Of a DNA stretch of 64,000 nucleotides, positions 1 to 9,411 are shown in pieces. Origin of the DNA: an uncultured Jannaschia sp. (lineage in GTDB: Bacteria > Pseudomonadota > Alphaproteobacteria > Rhodobacterales > Rhodobacteraceae); assembly GCF_947494025.1 (NCBI RefSeq), contig NZ_CANLTQ010000002.1:1-64000 (forward strand), given 5' to 3'. Below the pieces are notes generated by a model that saw only the letters and a list, made by a program, of their open reading frames with translations, was not told the DNA's origin and made no database searches. A program made the translations under genes and the position numbers. Numbering within the stretch: the stretch's first letter is position 1; each line of letters opens with the position of its first letter.

Positions 1-177
1 GCCCGGAGGGGCGTCCAGTGGACGGCCCTCAGCGCCGAACGGGACGAACGCGAGTTCGTCCCCGGCCCGTAGGGAGGCGCGCCCGGAGGGGCGTCCAGTG
101 GACGGCCCTCAGCGCCGAACGGGACGAACGCGAGTTCGTCCCCGGCCCGTAGGGAGGTGCGCCCGGCGGGGCGTCCA
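1..177. repeat. Tandem 80-bp repeat, two full copies plus a stub
   Basis: Positions 1-80 and 81-160 are identical except at one base (c78 versus t158). The first 17 bases of a third copy follow at 161-177 with one mismatch. Each unit holds two inverted repeats: a short one, GTCCA-g-TGGAC, and a strong one, GGGACGAAC-gcga-GTTCGTCCC (41-62 in copy 1), with a GNRA-type tetraloop. The array begins at the window edge, so the copy number to the left is unknown. It lies upstream of frr, where pyrH usually sits in this lineage. Function is not known; RNA-level structure is an inference. Confidence 0.9.
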
Positions 178-374
178 CGCGCAAGTCCTCGATCCCACTC
201 CGCCCGTTCCGGCCGAGATCCGCGTCGCAGCGGTCGAGCAGGTTGCCCGCATTGTCGTCGCGTGGAATCGGGTCGGCGGAGATCCCGGTCGTGTCGCGGT
301 CGTCCTCGTGGTCGCGGATGCGGTCGTGGCCGTCGCATGTCTCGATGACGAGGATGTCGGCGCCGCCTCCCGGT
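170..374 (-). pseudogene. Possible remnant of an RTX/calcium-binding repeat protein
   Basis: On the minus strand one frame reads about 65 codons that resemble the end of an RTX repeat protein ([10 protein letters not shown], then GHDRIRDHEDDRD). The usual family pattern is GGADxFVF, then GxDxIxDFxDGxD. There is no start, the frame meets a stop upstream near position 375, and only a short piece remains. High-GC shadow frames can look Asp/Arg-rich by chance, so this is a tentative call. The rest of 178-465 shows nothing else recognisable apart from the frr ribosome binding site. Confidence 0.25.
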
Positions 375-465
375 CACGGGAACGGCCGTGGCCACCGTTC
401 CGGGGAACTGGCATGGCGGCGAAAAGGCCGGTATAGCGCCCCCGAACAGAAGGGCAGGAAACAGA

Positions 466-1023
466 ATGGCCGACGATTTCGAGCTCGACACCGACGACAT
501 GAAGCGGCGCATGGACGGCGCGATGAACAGCCTGCGCACGGAGTTCGCCTCCTTGCGGACCGGCCGGGCCTCGGCTTCGATGCTGGAGCCCGTGATGGTC
601 GACGCCTATGGCAGCCCGACCCCGATCAACCAGGTCGGCACCGTGAACGTGCCCGAGCCGCGGATGGTGACGATCAACGTCTGGGACAAGAGCCTCGTGG
701 GCAAGGTTGAGAAGGCGATCCGCGAGAGCGGGCTGGGCATCAACCCGCAGCTCAACGGCACGATCATCATGCTGCCGATTCCCGAGCTCAACGAGGAGCG
801 GCGGCGCGACCTGACCAAGGTGGCCGGCCAATATGCCGAGCACGCGCGCGTCAGCATCCGCAACATCCGCCGCGACGGGATGGACAAGATCAAGCGGGCC
901 GACGGGCTGGCCGAGGACGAGGCCAAGATGTGGGAAGGCGAGGTTCAGGAGATAACCGACACCTATATCAAGAAGATCGACCGCGCGCTGGAGGAGAAAC
1001 AGGCCGAGATCATGCAGGTTTGA
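466..1023 (+). CDS. frr: Ribosome recycling factor
   Basis: A 185-residue protein of the usual RRF length. RRF splits post-termination ribosomes together with EF-G in the cytosol. The N-terminal helix carries the conserved LRTGRAS segment (about residues 25-31), and the C-terminal part has the RRF pattern with [10 protein letters not shown] and a final helix ending QAEIMQV. The ATG at 466 was chosen because an aggaa ribosome binding site lies just upstream and the MADDFELD start matches family N-termini; an upstream ATG at 388 would add unrelated residues. It begins the envelope gene run; pyrH would be expected to the left but is outside the window. Confidence 0.97.
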   Translation: MADDFELDTDDMKRRMDGAMNSLRTEFASLRTGRASASMLEPVMVDAYGSPTPINQVGTVNVPEPRMVTINVWDKSLVGKVEKAIRESGLGINPQLNGTIIMLPIPELNEERRRDLTKVAGQYAEHARVSIRNIRRDGMDKIKRADGLAEDEAKMWEGEVQEITDTYIKKIDRALEEKQAEIMQV

Positions 1024-1434
1024 CGCCCGAACCGCCCGAAGGGCGGCGGGAAGTCCTGCGGACTGCGCGGGGCGGCAAAGGGCGGAGCCCCGGATGCGCC
1101 CGGGAAGCCCGGAGACGGCAAGAAACCCGGACGGGCGGTCGCGTCGGGGACGACGACAATCGGCGGACCGGGTGCGGCAGAGAGACAAGCGTGGAGACCA
1201 ACCGAGTGTCGCATGGCGCCGCCGCGACGAGGCGGGAGGGGCAGGGTCCGTTCTGCGCGTTCTTCGGCCGATCCGGGCGCAGGGATTCCGCTTCGGGGCG
1301 ATCCCGCGTAACACTTCGGAAACAATTTCCGCGGTAGCCCCGGACGCGGACGATCCTCGTTCGGGACATTGCGCGCCACGCGTGCTAGACCGACCGGACC
1401 CCCGCCGATCAGACGGCAAGGAGAGACCCGACAC
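1024..1434. other. Noncoding gap between frr and uppS
   Basis: About 410 bases of very GC-rich sequence without a credible gene. A small hairpin, CCGCCC-gaa-GGGCGG, lies at 1032-1046 just after frr but has no T run, so it is at best a weak terminator. Nothing else in it was recognised. A ribosome binding site (aaggagag, about 1418-1425) at the right end serves uppS. Confidence 0.5.
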
Positions 1435-2190
1435 ATGGTCAGTTCGACGCAGACCGTCGGCAGGACGCCGGCCGCCCCGTTATTCGACGGCGGCCCCCGT
1501 CACGTCGCGATCATCATGGACGGCAACGGCCGCTGGGCGCAGCGCCGGGGCCGGCCGCGCCTGCTCGGCCACCGCGCGGGCGCGCGGCGGGTACGGGAGA
1601 TCGTGGCGGCCTGTCCGGATCTGGGCGTCGAATACGTCACCGTCTTCGCCTTCTCGACCGAGAACTGGAAGCGCACGCAGGACGAGGTGTCGGGCCTGAT
1701 GTCGCTGTTCCGCCGCTACATCCAGACGGAGGCCCATTCGCTCCTGCAGCAGGGCACGCGCGTCCGCTTCATCGGCGACCGTCTGCAGCTCGACGCGAAG
1801 CTGCGGGGGCTGATGGACATGATCGAGGCGCTGACGGCGCACAACACGCGGGTGAACCTGACGGTCGCGCTCAATTACGGCGGCCGGGACGAGGTGGCGC
1901 GGGCGACCAAGCGGCTTGCCCGCGACGTGGCCTCCGGGCGGCTCGACCCCGAAAGCATCACGGCCGAGACGCTGCCGCGCTATCTCGACACGCATGTGCT
2001 GCCCGACCCCGACCTCGTGATCCGCACGAGCGGCGAGGCGCGGATCTCCAATTTCCTGCTCTGGCAGTCGGCCTATGCGGAATACGAGTTCGTCGACACG
2101 CTCTGGCCGGATTTCACGCGCGAGTGTTTCGAGACGATCCTCGCCCGGTTCGGCACGCGGGAGCGGCGCTTCGGAGGTGTTCTCGCGTGA
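1435..2190 (+). CDS. uppS: Isoprenyl transferase (undecaprenyl diphosphate synthase)
   Basis: 251 residues, a cis-prenyltransferase that condenses IPP onto FPP to make the C55 lipid carrier for peptidoglycan and other envelope polymers. The catalytic P-loop HVAIIMDGNGRWA begins near residue 22 and contains the essential Asp. FAFSTENWKR and the C-terminal DLVIRTSGEARISNFLLWQ substrate-binding motifs are intact. The start at 1435 has a good aaggagag site upstream. Its stop overlaps the GTG start of cdsA (GTGA), indicating translational coupling. dxr two genes down feeds the same isoprenoid pathway. Confidence 0.97.
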   Translation: MVSSTQTVGRTPAAPLFDGGPRHVAIIMDGNGRWAQRRGRPRLLGHRAGARRVREIVAACPDLGVEYVTVFAFSTENWKRTQDEVSGLMSLFRRYIQTEAHSLLQQGTRVRFIGDRLQLDAKLRGLMDMIEALTAHNTRVNLTVALNYGGRDEVARATKRLARDVASGRLDPESITAETLPRYLDTHVLPDPDLVIRTSGEARISNFLLWQSAYAEYEFVDTLWPDFTRECFETILARFGTRERRFGGVLA

Positions 2191-3062
2191 GCGATCGCGA
2201 CCCCGCGACGCAGGACCCGGAGGAGGAGCCGCCGCTCTTCGACTTCGCCATGGAGCCGCCGCTCGAGCCCCGGCTCGCCGGACGGTTCCAGGATCTGGTG
2301 CCGCGTCTGGCGACGGCGGGGTTCCTTTTCGTCATCGGCGGGGCGGCCATCTGGATCGGCGGGCTGATCTTCGTGGTGCTGATCGCGGTCTGCGTCGGGC
2401 TGATGCTGTGGGAGCTTGCGACGATGCTTCGGTGCGGGCCCAAGCGCGCCAAGCTGATGGCGGGCGTGGGCGGCGGCGCGCTGTTTCTCGCGAACCTCGT
2501 GCCGGTGGGCTTCGGGCTGCCGCTTCTGATGCTGGTGCCGATGGCGGGGATCGCGTTCCTGCACAATCACCGCCGCATCATGGTCGCCTTTTCGGCGGCG
2601 ATCGTGCTGTCGGGCCTGTCGCTGACGCAGCTTCTCACGACGTTCGGCCTGCCCTGGATGCTGTGGCTGATCTCGGTCGTGGTGGTGTCCGACGTGGCGG
2701 GCTACTTCGCGGGCCGGATGCTGGGCGGGCCGAAGTTCTGGCCCAAGGTCAGCCCGAAGAAGACGTGGTCGGGGACCATCGCGGGCTGGATCGGGGCGGC
2801 GCTGGTCGGCGTGATCTGGCTCGTCTGGCAGGATTCGGGCTACGAGGTGATCGGCATTTCCGTCGCGCTCGCGATGATGGCGCAGATGGGCGACATCGCG
2901 GAATCCGCGGTGAAGCGGAAGATGGGCGTCAAGGATAGCTCGCAGCTCCTGCCCGGACACGGGGGCCTTTTCGACCGGTTCGACGCGATGCTGGGCGCGG
3001 CGCTGATGCTTCTGGTGATCGACGCGCTTTCCGAATTCCCGCCGGTGCCCGGCGTCGGATGA
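2187..3062 (+). CDS. cdsA: Phosphatidate cytidylyltransferase (CDP-diglyceride synthase)
   Basis: 291 residues. Makes CDP-diacylglycerol from phosphatidate and CTP in the inner membrane, the branch point for phospholipid synthesis. Several hydrophobic segments start near residue 45, and the C-terminal CTP_transf_1 signature is complete: SAVKRKMGVKDSS, then LLPGHGGLFDRFD. The GTG start at 2187 overlaps the uppS stop by four bases, and its own stop overlaps the dxr ATG. The first 40 residues are acidic, proline-rich and probably cytosolic. Confidence 0.95.
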   Translation: MSDRDPATQDPEEEPPLFDFAMEPPLEPRLAGRFQDLVPRLATAGFLFVIGGAAIWIGGLIFVVLIAVCVGLMLWELATMLRCGPKRAKLMAGVGGGALFLANLVPVGFGLPLLMLVPMAGIAFLHNHRRIMVAFSAAIVLSGLSLTQLLTTFGLPWMLWLISVVVVSDVAGYFAGRMLGGPKFWPKVSPKKTWSGTIAGWIGAALVGVIWLVWQDSGYEVIGISVALAMMAQMGDIAESAVKRKMGVKDSSQLLPGHGGLFDRFDAMLGAALMLLVIDALSEFPPVPGVG

Positions 3063-4279
3063 CGGTGACCGGGGGGGGAGGACGGCGCCGGATCTCGGTC
3101 TTCGGGGCCACGGGCAGCATCGGGCAGAGCACGCTCGACCTGATCGCGCGCGCGCCGCAGGCATACGACGTGGTCGCCCTGACCGGCGGGGCGAATGTCG
3201 AACGGCTGGCCGTCGACGCGATCCGTCTGCACGCGGAGGTGGCGGTCACCGCGCACGAGAATCGCCTGCCGGAACTGCGCGCGCGCCTGTCGGGCAGCGG
3301 CGTCGCGGCGACGGCGGGCGCGACCGCGCTTCTGGAGGCGGCGGACCGTCCGGCGGACTGGATCATGTCGGCCATCGTCGGTGCGGCGGGCCTGCCGCCA
3401 GGGCTGCGCGCGCTGCGTCATGGAACGGTGCTGGCGCTCGCCAACAAGGAAAGCCTCGTCTGCGCCGGGCCGATCCTGATGGCCGAGGCCGCGCGGCACG
3501 GCGCCACGATCCTGCCGGTGGACAGCGAGCATTCCGCCGTGTTCCAGGCCCTGCGCGGCGAGGATATCGCCACGGTCGAGAAGGTCGTCATTACCGCTTC
3601 GGGCGGGGGGCTGCGCGACTGGCCGCTGGCGCGGCTGCCCCACGCCACGCCGGCGGAAGCCGGGGCGCATCCGAACTGGGAGATGGGGCAGCGGATCACG
3701 ATCGATTCCGCGTCCATGTTCAACAAGGCGATGGAGCTGATCGAGACGCACGAGTTCTTCGGCCTGGCTCCCGAGCGGATCGAGGCGATCGTCCATCCCC
3801 AGAGCCTCGTCCACGCGCTGGTGCAGTTCAACGACGGGGCGATGATGGCGCATCTGGGCGCGCCCGACATGCGCCACGCCATCGGTCACGCGCTCAACTG
3901 GCCGGACCGGCGCGAGGTGCCGGTCGCGCGGCTCGACCTCGCCGCGGTCGCGCGGCTCGATTTCGCGGCCCCCGACCCCGCCCGCTATCCGGCGCTCGCG
4001 CTGGCGGAACGGGTCATGGCCACGGGCGGCCTTGCCGGGGCCGCGTTCAACGCCGCGAAGGAGGCGGCGCTCGACCTGTTCATCGCGGGCGCGCTGTCGT
4101 TCACGGAGATGGCGCCGCTGGTGGAACGGGTGCTCGACCGGATGGAGGCCGAGGGTTGCCTTGAAGCCCGGGCGGCGACGCTCGATATGGTGATGGAGGC
4201 CGACCGGCTCGCCCGCGACCGCGCGGCGGAGCTGGCAGGCTCGACCGGAACGCCCAGACGCGCAGGACAGATGCCATGA
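3059..4279 (+). CDS. dxr: 1-deoxy-D-xylulose-5-phosphate reductoisomerase
   Basis: 406 residues, close to the family norm. Second step of the MEP pathway: NADPH-dependent conversion of DXP to 2-C-methylerythritol 4-phosphate. The N-terminal Rossmann motif is FGATGSIGQSTLDL (about residues 15-28). The substrate and metal region includes LANKESLVCAG, PVDSEHSAVFQAL, TASGGGLRDWP and the WxMGQRITIDSASMFNKAMELIE block. The ATG overlaps the cdsA stop, and its stop overlaps the rseP start, so translation is probably coupled. Several G-rich codons precede the Rossmann strand. Confidence 0.97.
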   Translation: MTVTGGGGRRRISVFGATGSIGQSTLDLIARAPQAYDVVALTGGANVERLAVDAIRLHAEVAVTAHENRLPELRARLSGSGVAATAGATALLEAADRPADWIMSAIVGAAGLPPGLRALRHGTVLALANKESLVCAGPILMAEAARHGATILPVDSEHSAVFQALRGEDIATVEKVVITASGGGLRDWPLARLPHATPAEAGAHPNWEMGQRITIDSASMFNKAMELIETHEFFGLAPERIEAIVHPQSLVHALVQFNDGAMMAHLGAPDMRHAIGHALNWPDRREVPVARLDLAAVARLDFAAPDPARYPALALAERVMATGGLAGAAFNAAKEAALDLFIAGALSFTEMAPLVERVLDRMEAEGCLEARAATLDMVMEADRLARDRAAELAGSTGTPRRAGQMP

Positions 4280-5619
4280 TCGCCTCCTTCCTTCCCGAAT
4301 TCGGCGGCGCGATCTGGACGGTGCTGGCCTTCGTCGTGGCGCTGTCGGTGATCGTGGCAATCCACGAATACGGCCATTACATCGTCGGCCGCTGGTGCGG
4401 CATCAAGGCGGACGTGTTTTCCGTGGGCTTCGGTCCGGTGATCTGGTCGAAGATGGACCGGCACGGGACGCAGTGGCAGGTCGCGGCCCTGCCTTTGGGC
4501 GGCTACGTCAAGTTCCGGGGCGACTCGGACGCTGCGTCGATGGGCTCGGACGTGGAGATGCTGTCGCTTTCCGCCGAGGAGCGGGCGCAGACCATGACCG
4601 GCGCGGCCTTGTGGCGGCGGGCGGCCACCGTGGCGGCGGGGCCGGTCTTCAACTTCGTCCTGTCGATCCTGATTTTCGCGGGCTTCGTCCTCGTGCTCGG
4701 CCGCGCGGTGGATCGGCCCGTCGTGGGCGAGCTCGTGGCGCTGCCGCCGGGGGTGGAGACGCTGGCGCCGGGCGACGAGGTGCTGGCCATCGGCGACGTC
4801 CCGATCGAGGCGATCGGCGATCTGGCGGGGGCGGGCGCGACGGCGCCGGACGGCGCGACGCTGCCCTACGACGTGCGCCGCGACGGGGCGCGGATCGAGG
4901 TGGAGGCCGCCCCGCCGATGCCCGCCCGCGCGGCACAGGTCCAGCCGCGCTCGGCCGCCTGGGATGTGGGCATTCGCACCGGCGACGTGATCGTCGCGGT
5001 GGACGGCACGCCAGTCCATTCGTTCCAGGGATTGCAGGAAGCGACCCGCGCGGCGGACGGCGCCCCGATAACCGTGGATGTCTGGCGGCCGGGCGAAGCC
5101 GGCGGCGAGACGCTGCGTTTCACCGTCACCCCGCGCAGCATGGCGATCCCGCTCGCGGATGGCGGGTTCGAGACGCGCTACCTGATCGGCATCAGCGGCG
5201 GGCTGTTCTTCGAGCCGGTGACCGAGCGGGCCGGGCCGCTGGAGGCGCTGGCCTACGGCGTTGGCCAGACCTGGTACATCCTGTCCTCCTCGATCTCGGC
5301 GCTCGGGCACATCGTCACCGGGCAGATCAGCACCTGCAACCTGTCGGGACCCATCGGCATCGCCGAGACCTCCGGCGCGGCGGCGAGCCAGGGCTTCGAG
5401 ACCTTCGTGTGGTTCATCGCCGGGCTTTCGGCCGCGGTGGGAATGCTCAATCTCTTTCCGATCCCCGTCCTGGACGGCGGGCATCTGGTGTTCCACGCCT
5501 ACGAGGCGGTGCGCGGGCGGCCGCCCTCGGACGGGGCGGTGCGCGTGCTGATGACGGCGGGGATCGCCATGATGGGCATGTTGATGGTCTTCGCGCTCTG
5601 GAACGACATCTTCTGCTAG
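4276..5619 (+). CDS. rseP: RIP metalloprotease RseP (site-2 protease)
   Basis: 447 residues, an inner-membrane zinc protease that performs intramembrane cleavage, for example of anti-sigma factors during envelope stress. The HEYGH zinc motif is at residues 30-34 in the first membrane helix, followed by GFGP. A periplasmic stretch with PDZ-like sequence (DVIVAVDGTPV, about residues 235-260) comes next, and the C-terminal helix carries the NLFPIPVLDGGH motif with the third zinc ligand. It sits between dxr and bamA, the usual alpha/gammaproteobacterial order. It starts within the dxr stop (ATGA). Confidence 0.96.
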   Translation: MIASFLPEFGGAIWTVLAFVVALSVIVAIHEYGHYIVGRWCGIKADVFSVGFGPVIWSKMDRHGTQWQVAALPLGGYVKFRGDSDAASMGSDVEMLSLSAEERAQTMTGAALWRRAATVAAGPVFNFVLSILIFAGFVLVLGRAVDRPVVGELVALPPGVETLAPGDEVLAIGDVPIEAIGDLAGAGATAPDGATLPYDVRRDGARIEVEAAPPMPARAAQVQPRSAAWDVGIRTGDVIVAVDGTPVHSFQGLQEATRAADGAPITVDVWRPGEAGGETLRFTVTPRSMAIPLADGGFETRYLIGISGGLFFEPVTERAGPLEALAYGVGQTWYILSSSISALGHIVTGQISTCNLSGPIGIAETSGAAASQGFETFVWFIAGLSAAVGMLNLFPIPVLDGGHLVFHAYEAVRGRPPSDGAVRVLMTAGIAMMGMLMVFALWNDIFC

Positions 5620-5928
5620 GCCCCGCGATCGCCGGGGGGGCCGCAAGGAGGCTGCGAAGTCCTGCGATCCCGCCCGCACGATGCGCGGAGGGAACGGAAT
5701 GGAACGGATGCGGAGCGGGTGTCCGGCGATGACGGCCCTTCTCGGCGTGGTGGGCGATCGCGCCCTCGTGGGCGCCGCGATCCCGCGGACGGCCTGCCTC
5801 GCCGCCCGGGTCCGGTTGGGCTGACCCGAAGGCCACAGCGCGTTCCCCCGGAGGCCCGCCAGCTTTGACATGATCGGGGATGGCCAGTAGGACCGTCGGT
5901 AATAATACCGAGATCGGGGCAGACGGAC
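5620..5928 (+). promoter_or_regulatory. Gap before bamA with a candidate sigma-70 promoter
   Basis: The 309-base gap has no credible gene. At 5865-5870 there is a perfect TTGACA, and 17 bases later (5888-5893) TAGGAC, a weak -10 sharing T, A and A with the consensus. This would start transcription some 30 bases before the bamA ATG. A slightly more A/T-rich stretch, gtaataatacc, follows near 5899. A separate promoter for bamA/skp/lpx after rseP is biologically reasonable but is inferred from sequence alone. Confidence 0.45.
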
Positions 5929-8277
5929 ATGAGCGGACGGGGCAGGGCCTTCAAGGGGGCCGGTCGGGAGGCTGCGACGCGTTCGCGGCGCGGTGGCATT
6001 CGACTGACGGTGTCCGCAATGGTCGCCGCCGTGGTCCTGTCCGGTGAGGTCCTTGCGCAAACCTATACGTTCAACAGCTTCGACGTGCAGGGCAACACCC
6101 GCATCGAGGCCGCGTCGATCCTGTCCAGTCTCGGTGTCACGCCGGGGCAGCCGATCAGCGCGGGCGCGCTCAACGCGGGCTATCAGCGGCTGCAGGCCTC
6201 GGGCCTGTTCCGGTCGGTCGATCTGATGCCCGAGGGCAATCGCCTGGTGGTGATGGTGCAGGAGTTCCCCACCATCAACCGCGTTTCTATCGAGGGCAAC
6301 GCGCGCATCCCCGACGACGCGCTCCTGTCCGTGATCGGAAGCCAGGAGCGGCGCGTCTACAACCCCGCGCTGGCCGAACAGGACGCCGCCGCCATCACCG
6401 AGGCCTATACGCAGGGCGGGCGGATTGCGGCGACGGTGCAGCCCCGGATCATCGAGCGCAGCGAGAACCGCGTCGATCTCGTCTTCGAGGTGGCCGAGGG
6501 CCGGGTTTCGGAAATCGAGCGGATCAGCTTCGTCGGCAACCGCGATTTCTCCGGCCGCCGCCTGCGGCGCGTGCTGGAAACGACGCAGGCCGGGTTGTTC
6601 CGGTCGATCATCCGGTCCGACACCTTCGTCGCCGAGCGCGTCGCCGTGGACCGGCAGCTTCTGCAGGATTTCTACCTGTCGCGCGGCTATGCCGACGCGG
6701 AGATCCTGTCGGCCACGCCGGAGCTTTCGCCCGATCGCGACGCCTACTTCCTGACGTTCCGCATCCGGGAGGGGCAGCAGTTCGGCTTCGGACGCGTTGG
6801 CGTCTCCTCCGCTTTGCCCGAGATCGACCTCGCCCAGTACCAGTCCGAGATTCGCGTGGGTCCGGACGACCTGTTCACGCCGCAGGCGATCGACCAGACC
6901 GTGCAGCGGCTGGAGCTTCTGGCCACGCAGCAGGGCCGGACCTTTATCCGCGTGCGCCCGCAGTTCAGCCGCAACCCGAGCGACCAGACCATCGACACGA
7001 CCTTCGTGATCGAGCGCGGCCCCCGCGTCTTCGTCGAGCGCATCGACATCGAGGGCAACGCCACCACGCTCGACCGGGTGATCCGGCGGGAATTCGCCAC
7101 GGTGGAGGGTGACCCGTTCAACCCGCGCGAGATCCGCGCCGCCGCCGACCGCATCCGCGCGCTCGGCTATTTCGCGCAGGCCGACGTGACGGCGCGCGAG
7201 GGATCCACCGACGAGCAGGTCATCGTCGACGTCGACGTGGAGGAGCAGCCGACCGGCGCGCTCGGCTTCGGGGTGAACTATTCCGTCCAGCGGGGCGCGG
7301 GCGTGGCGTTCAACTTCTCGGAGTCGAACTTTCTCGGCCGCGGCCAGACGGTGAACTTCGACATCGACACCGCGTCGGACAATTCGAGCTCGCAGCTCAG
7401 CTTCACCGAGCCCTTCTTCCTGAACCGCGACCTCGCGCTCAACTTCTCGCTCTTCTACATCCGCAACTCGCAGGACAACCTGACCTTCGACAGCCGCATC
7501 GCCGGGTTCCGCACGGGCATCGATTTTCCGTCGGGCGAGTTCAGCCGGCTCGGCCTCTACTACGGCATCAAGCGCGACGAGCTCGACGCGCGGGAGGGCG
7601 TCGAGCTTTCGCCGATCCTGCTCGAGGACGAGGGCGAGGCGACCACCTCCTTCGTCGGCTACAGCTGGACCTACAGCACGATCGGGCGCGGCCTCGACCC
7701 GACACGCGGCTACCGCCTGCGCTTCGGCCAGGAATTCGCCGGCGTGGGCGGCGACGAGGAATACGTCCAGACGACCTTCGCGGCCACCGCGCAACGCACC
7801 GTCCGCAACGAGGAGGTGATCCTGAACGCGACGTTCGAGGGCGGCACGCTCGTCAACCTGCGCGACGGGAACTCCCGCGAGGCGAACCGCTTCTTCAACA
7901 ACCAGTCCATCATCCGCGGGTTCGAGGCCGGCGGTATCGGGCCGCGCGACCTCAACTTCTCGGACGATGCGCTCGGCGGCAACACCTTCGTCGCCGCGCG
8001 GCTCGAGGCGCAGTTCCCCATCGGGCTCATCCCCGAGGAATACGGCGTTGCCGGCGCGACCTTCCTGGATGCCGGGTCCGTCTGGGGGCTCGACGAGGTG
8101 TCCGCCTCCGGGCCGATTCCGATCGACGACGACTTCTACCTGAACTCGGCCGTGGGCGTCGGCATCCTGTGGGACACGGCGATCGGACCGCTGCGCTTCA
8201 ATTTCACCCGCGCGATCCGCAAGCGGGACTACGACCTGGATCAGAACTTCGACCTGACGATCCAGACGCGCTTCTGA
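5929..8277 (+). CDS. bamA: Outer membrane protein assembly factor BamA
   Basis: 782 residues. Core of the BAM complex that folds beta-barrel proteins into the outer membrane. A long basic N-terminus and signal peptide end at about LSGEVLAQ. About five POTRA repeats follow (first VQGNTRIEAASI, later EGNARIPDD, VGNRDFSG, EGNATTLDRVIRREF), then the 16-strand barrel with the RGFEAGGIGPRD loop-6 region (the VRGF/Y motif) and a C-terminal strand ending QTRF, the terminal Phe typical of BAM substrates. The stop shares a base with the start of the skp-like gene (TGATG). Confidence 0.97.
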   Translation: MSGRGRAFKGAGREAATRSRRGGIRLTVSAMVAAVVLSGEVLAQTYTFNSFDVQGNTRIEAASILSSLGVTPGQPISAGALNAGYQRLQASGLFRSVDLMPEGNRLVVMVQEFPTINRVSIEGNARIPDDALLSVIGSQERRVYNPALAEQDAAAITEAYTQGGRIAATVQPRIIERSENRVDLVFEVAEGRVSEIERISFVGNRDFSGRRLRRVLETTQAGLFRSIIRSDTFVAERVAVDRQLLQDFYLSRGYADAEILSATPELSPDRDAYFLTFRIREGQQFGFGRVGVSSALPEIDLAQYQSEIRVGPDDLFTPQAIDQTVQRLELLATQQGRTFIRVRPQFSRNPSDQTIDTTFVIERGPRVFVERIDIEGNATTLDRVIRREFATVEGDPFNPREIRAAADRIRALGYFAQADVTAREGSTDEQVIVDVDVEEQPTGALGFGVNYSVQRGAGVAFNFSESNFLGRGQTVNFDIDTASDNSSSQLSFTEPFFLNRDLALNFSLFYIRNSQDNLTFDSRIAGFRTGIDFPSGEFSRLGLYYGIKRDELDAREGVELSPILLEDEGEATTSFVGYSWTYSTIGRGLDPTRGYRLRFGQEFAGVGGDEEYVQTTFAATAQRTVRNEEVILNATFEGGTLVNLRDGNSREANRFFNNQSIIRGFEAGGIGPRDLNFSDDALGGNTFVAARLEAQFPIGLIPEEYGVAGATFLDAGSVWGLDEVSASGPIPIDDDFYLNSAVGVGILWDTAIGPLRFNFTRAIRKRDYDLDQNFDLTIQTRF

Positions 8278-8909
8278 TGCGGGGCGTGCTGCTCGCCGCG
8301 CTGATCGCGGCCGGGCCGGCCGCCGCGCAGGAGGCGCCGCCCGCCGGCCTGCGGCAATCGCCGATCGTCGTGCTCGACCGTGACGCCCTTTATGCCCAGA
8401 GCGCGTTCGGCCGCCGCGTCGCCGCCGATATCGAGGCGGCCTCCAACGAGCTTGCGGCGGAGAACCGGCGCCTCGAGGCCGAGCTCGAGACGGAGGAGCG
8501 AGCCTTGACCGAGCGCCGTGCGACGATGGACCCCGACGGTTTCCGCGAGCTCGCCGCCGCGTTCGACACCCGCGTGACCGCCATCCGGCAGGCGCAGGAC
8601 GCCAAGGCCCGCGCCATCGCGCAGCAGACCGAGCGCGCGCAGGCCCTGTTTCTCGAACAGGCCAACCCGATCCTCGTCGAACTCGCGCGCGAGGCCGATG
8701 CGCTGGTGATCCTCGACAAGCGGTTCGCCATCGCCTCGGCCGACGAGATCGACATCACGCCGCTCGCGCAGAAGCGCATCGACGCGGCCCTGGGCGACGG
8801 CGCGGGCCTGCGTCCGATGGCGCCGCGGCCTCGCCCCGAGACGGGCGAGGCCCCGCCGGCCCCGGCCACGGAGCCCGAACCTGTTGCCCCGCGACCGGAC
8901 CCCGGCTAG
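8277..8909 (+). CDS. skp: OmpH/Skp family periplasmic chaperone
   Basis: 210 residues with a clear signal peptide ([18 protein letters not shown]). The mature part opens with the family strand [21 protein letters not shown], then a long charged coiled coil (about residues 55-130), and returns to the body with [22 protein letters not shown]. Skp holds unfolded outer-membrane proteins in the periplasm for BamA. The roughly 35-residue Pro/Ala tail is longer than in enterobacterial Skp. It starts one base inside the bamA stop, which supports co-translation. Confidence 0.9.
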   Translation: MRGVLLAALIAAGPAAAQEAPPAGLRQSPIVVLDRDALYAQSAFGRRVAADIEAASNELAAENRRLEAELETEERALTERRATMDPDGFRELAAAFDTRVTAIRQAQDAKARAIAQQTERAQALFLEQANPILVELAREADALVILDKRFAIASADEIDITPLAQKRIDAALGDGAGLRPMAPRPRPETGEAPPAPATEPEPVAPRPDPG

Positions 8910-8937
8910 GACCGGCGGCACAAGACGAGGGGGCCCG

Positions 8938-9411
8938 ATGACGACCGAAGCCGATATTCAGCTGATCCAGCGGATCATCCCGCACCGGTATCCGTTTCTT
9001 CTGGTCGACAGGGTGCGGGACATCGTGGCGAACACATCCGCCACGGGCATCAAGAACGTCACCGCCAACGAGCCGTATTTTCAGGGTCATTTTCCCGGCA
9101 CCCCGATCATGCCGGGCGTCGCCATCATCGAGGCGATGGCCCAGACGACGGGCGTCCTCGTGGGGATCAGCAACGACCTGATCGACCGGGAGGCCCTGAT
9201 CTACTTCATGTCCATCGAGAAGGCCAAGTTCCGTCGCAAGGTCGTCCCCGGAGACGTGCTGGAGATGCAGGTCGAGGTGACGCGGGGCAAGGCCGGCGGC
9301 AAGGTCTGGCGCTTCCACGGCACCGCGCGCGTGGCGGGCGAGGTCGCGGCCGAAGCCGAATTCACCGCGATGATCGACCTTGCGAAGGACGCCGCGAAGG
9401 CCGGAGCGTGA
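8938..9411 (+). CDS. fabZ: 3-hydroxyacyl-ACP dehydratase FabZ
   Basis: 157 residues, a hot-dog-fold dehydratase of type II fatty-acid synthesis. The motifs [14 protein letters not shown] (catalytic His) and [20 protein letters not shown] (catalytic Glu) are intact. The ATG at 8938 follows a purine-rich cgaggggg site, and [11 protein letters not shown] matches family N-termini. As in many proteobacteria it sits immediately before lpxA, with which it competes for 3-hydroxyacyl-ACP. The stop overlaps the GTG of lpxA. Confidence 0.97.
   Translation: MTTEADIQLIQRIIPHRYPFLLVDRVRDIVANTSATGIKNVTANEPYFQGHFPGTPIMPGVAIIEAMAQTTGVLVGISNDLIDREALIYFMSIEKAKFRRKVVPGDVLEMQVEVTRGKAGGKVWRFHGTARVAGEVAAEAEFTAMIDLAKDAAKAGA

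Noticed and set aside
98-436. Open frame through the tandem repeat before frr
   Set aside because: It reads repeat sequence with no start signal or family resemblance.
3985-7794. Very long open frame on the minus strand opposite dxr, rseP and bamA
   Set aside because: It is a shadow of high-GC codon usage: rich in Arg, His and Ala, no domain, and fully antisense to three certain genes.
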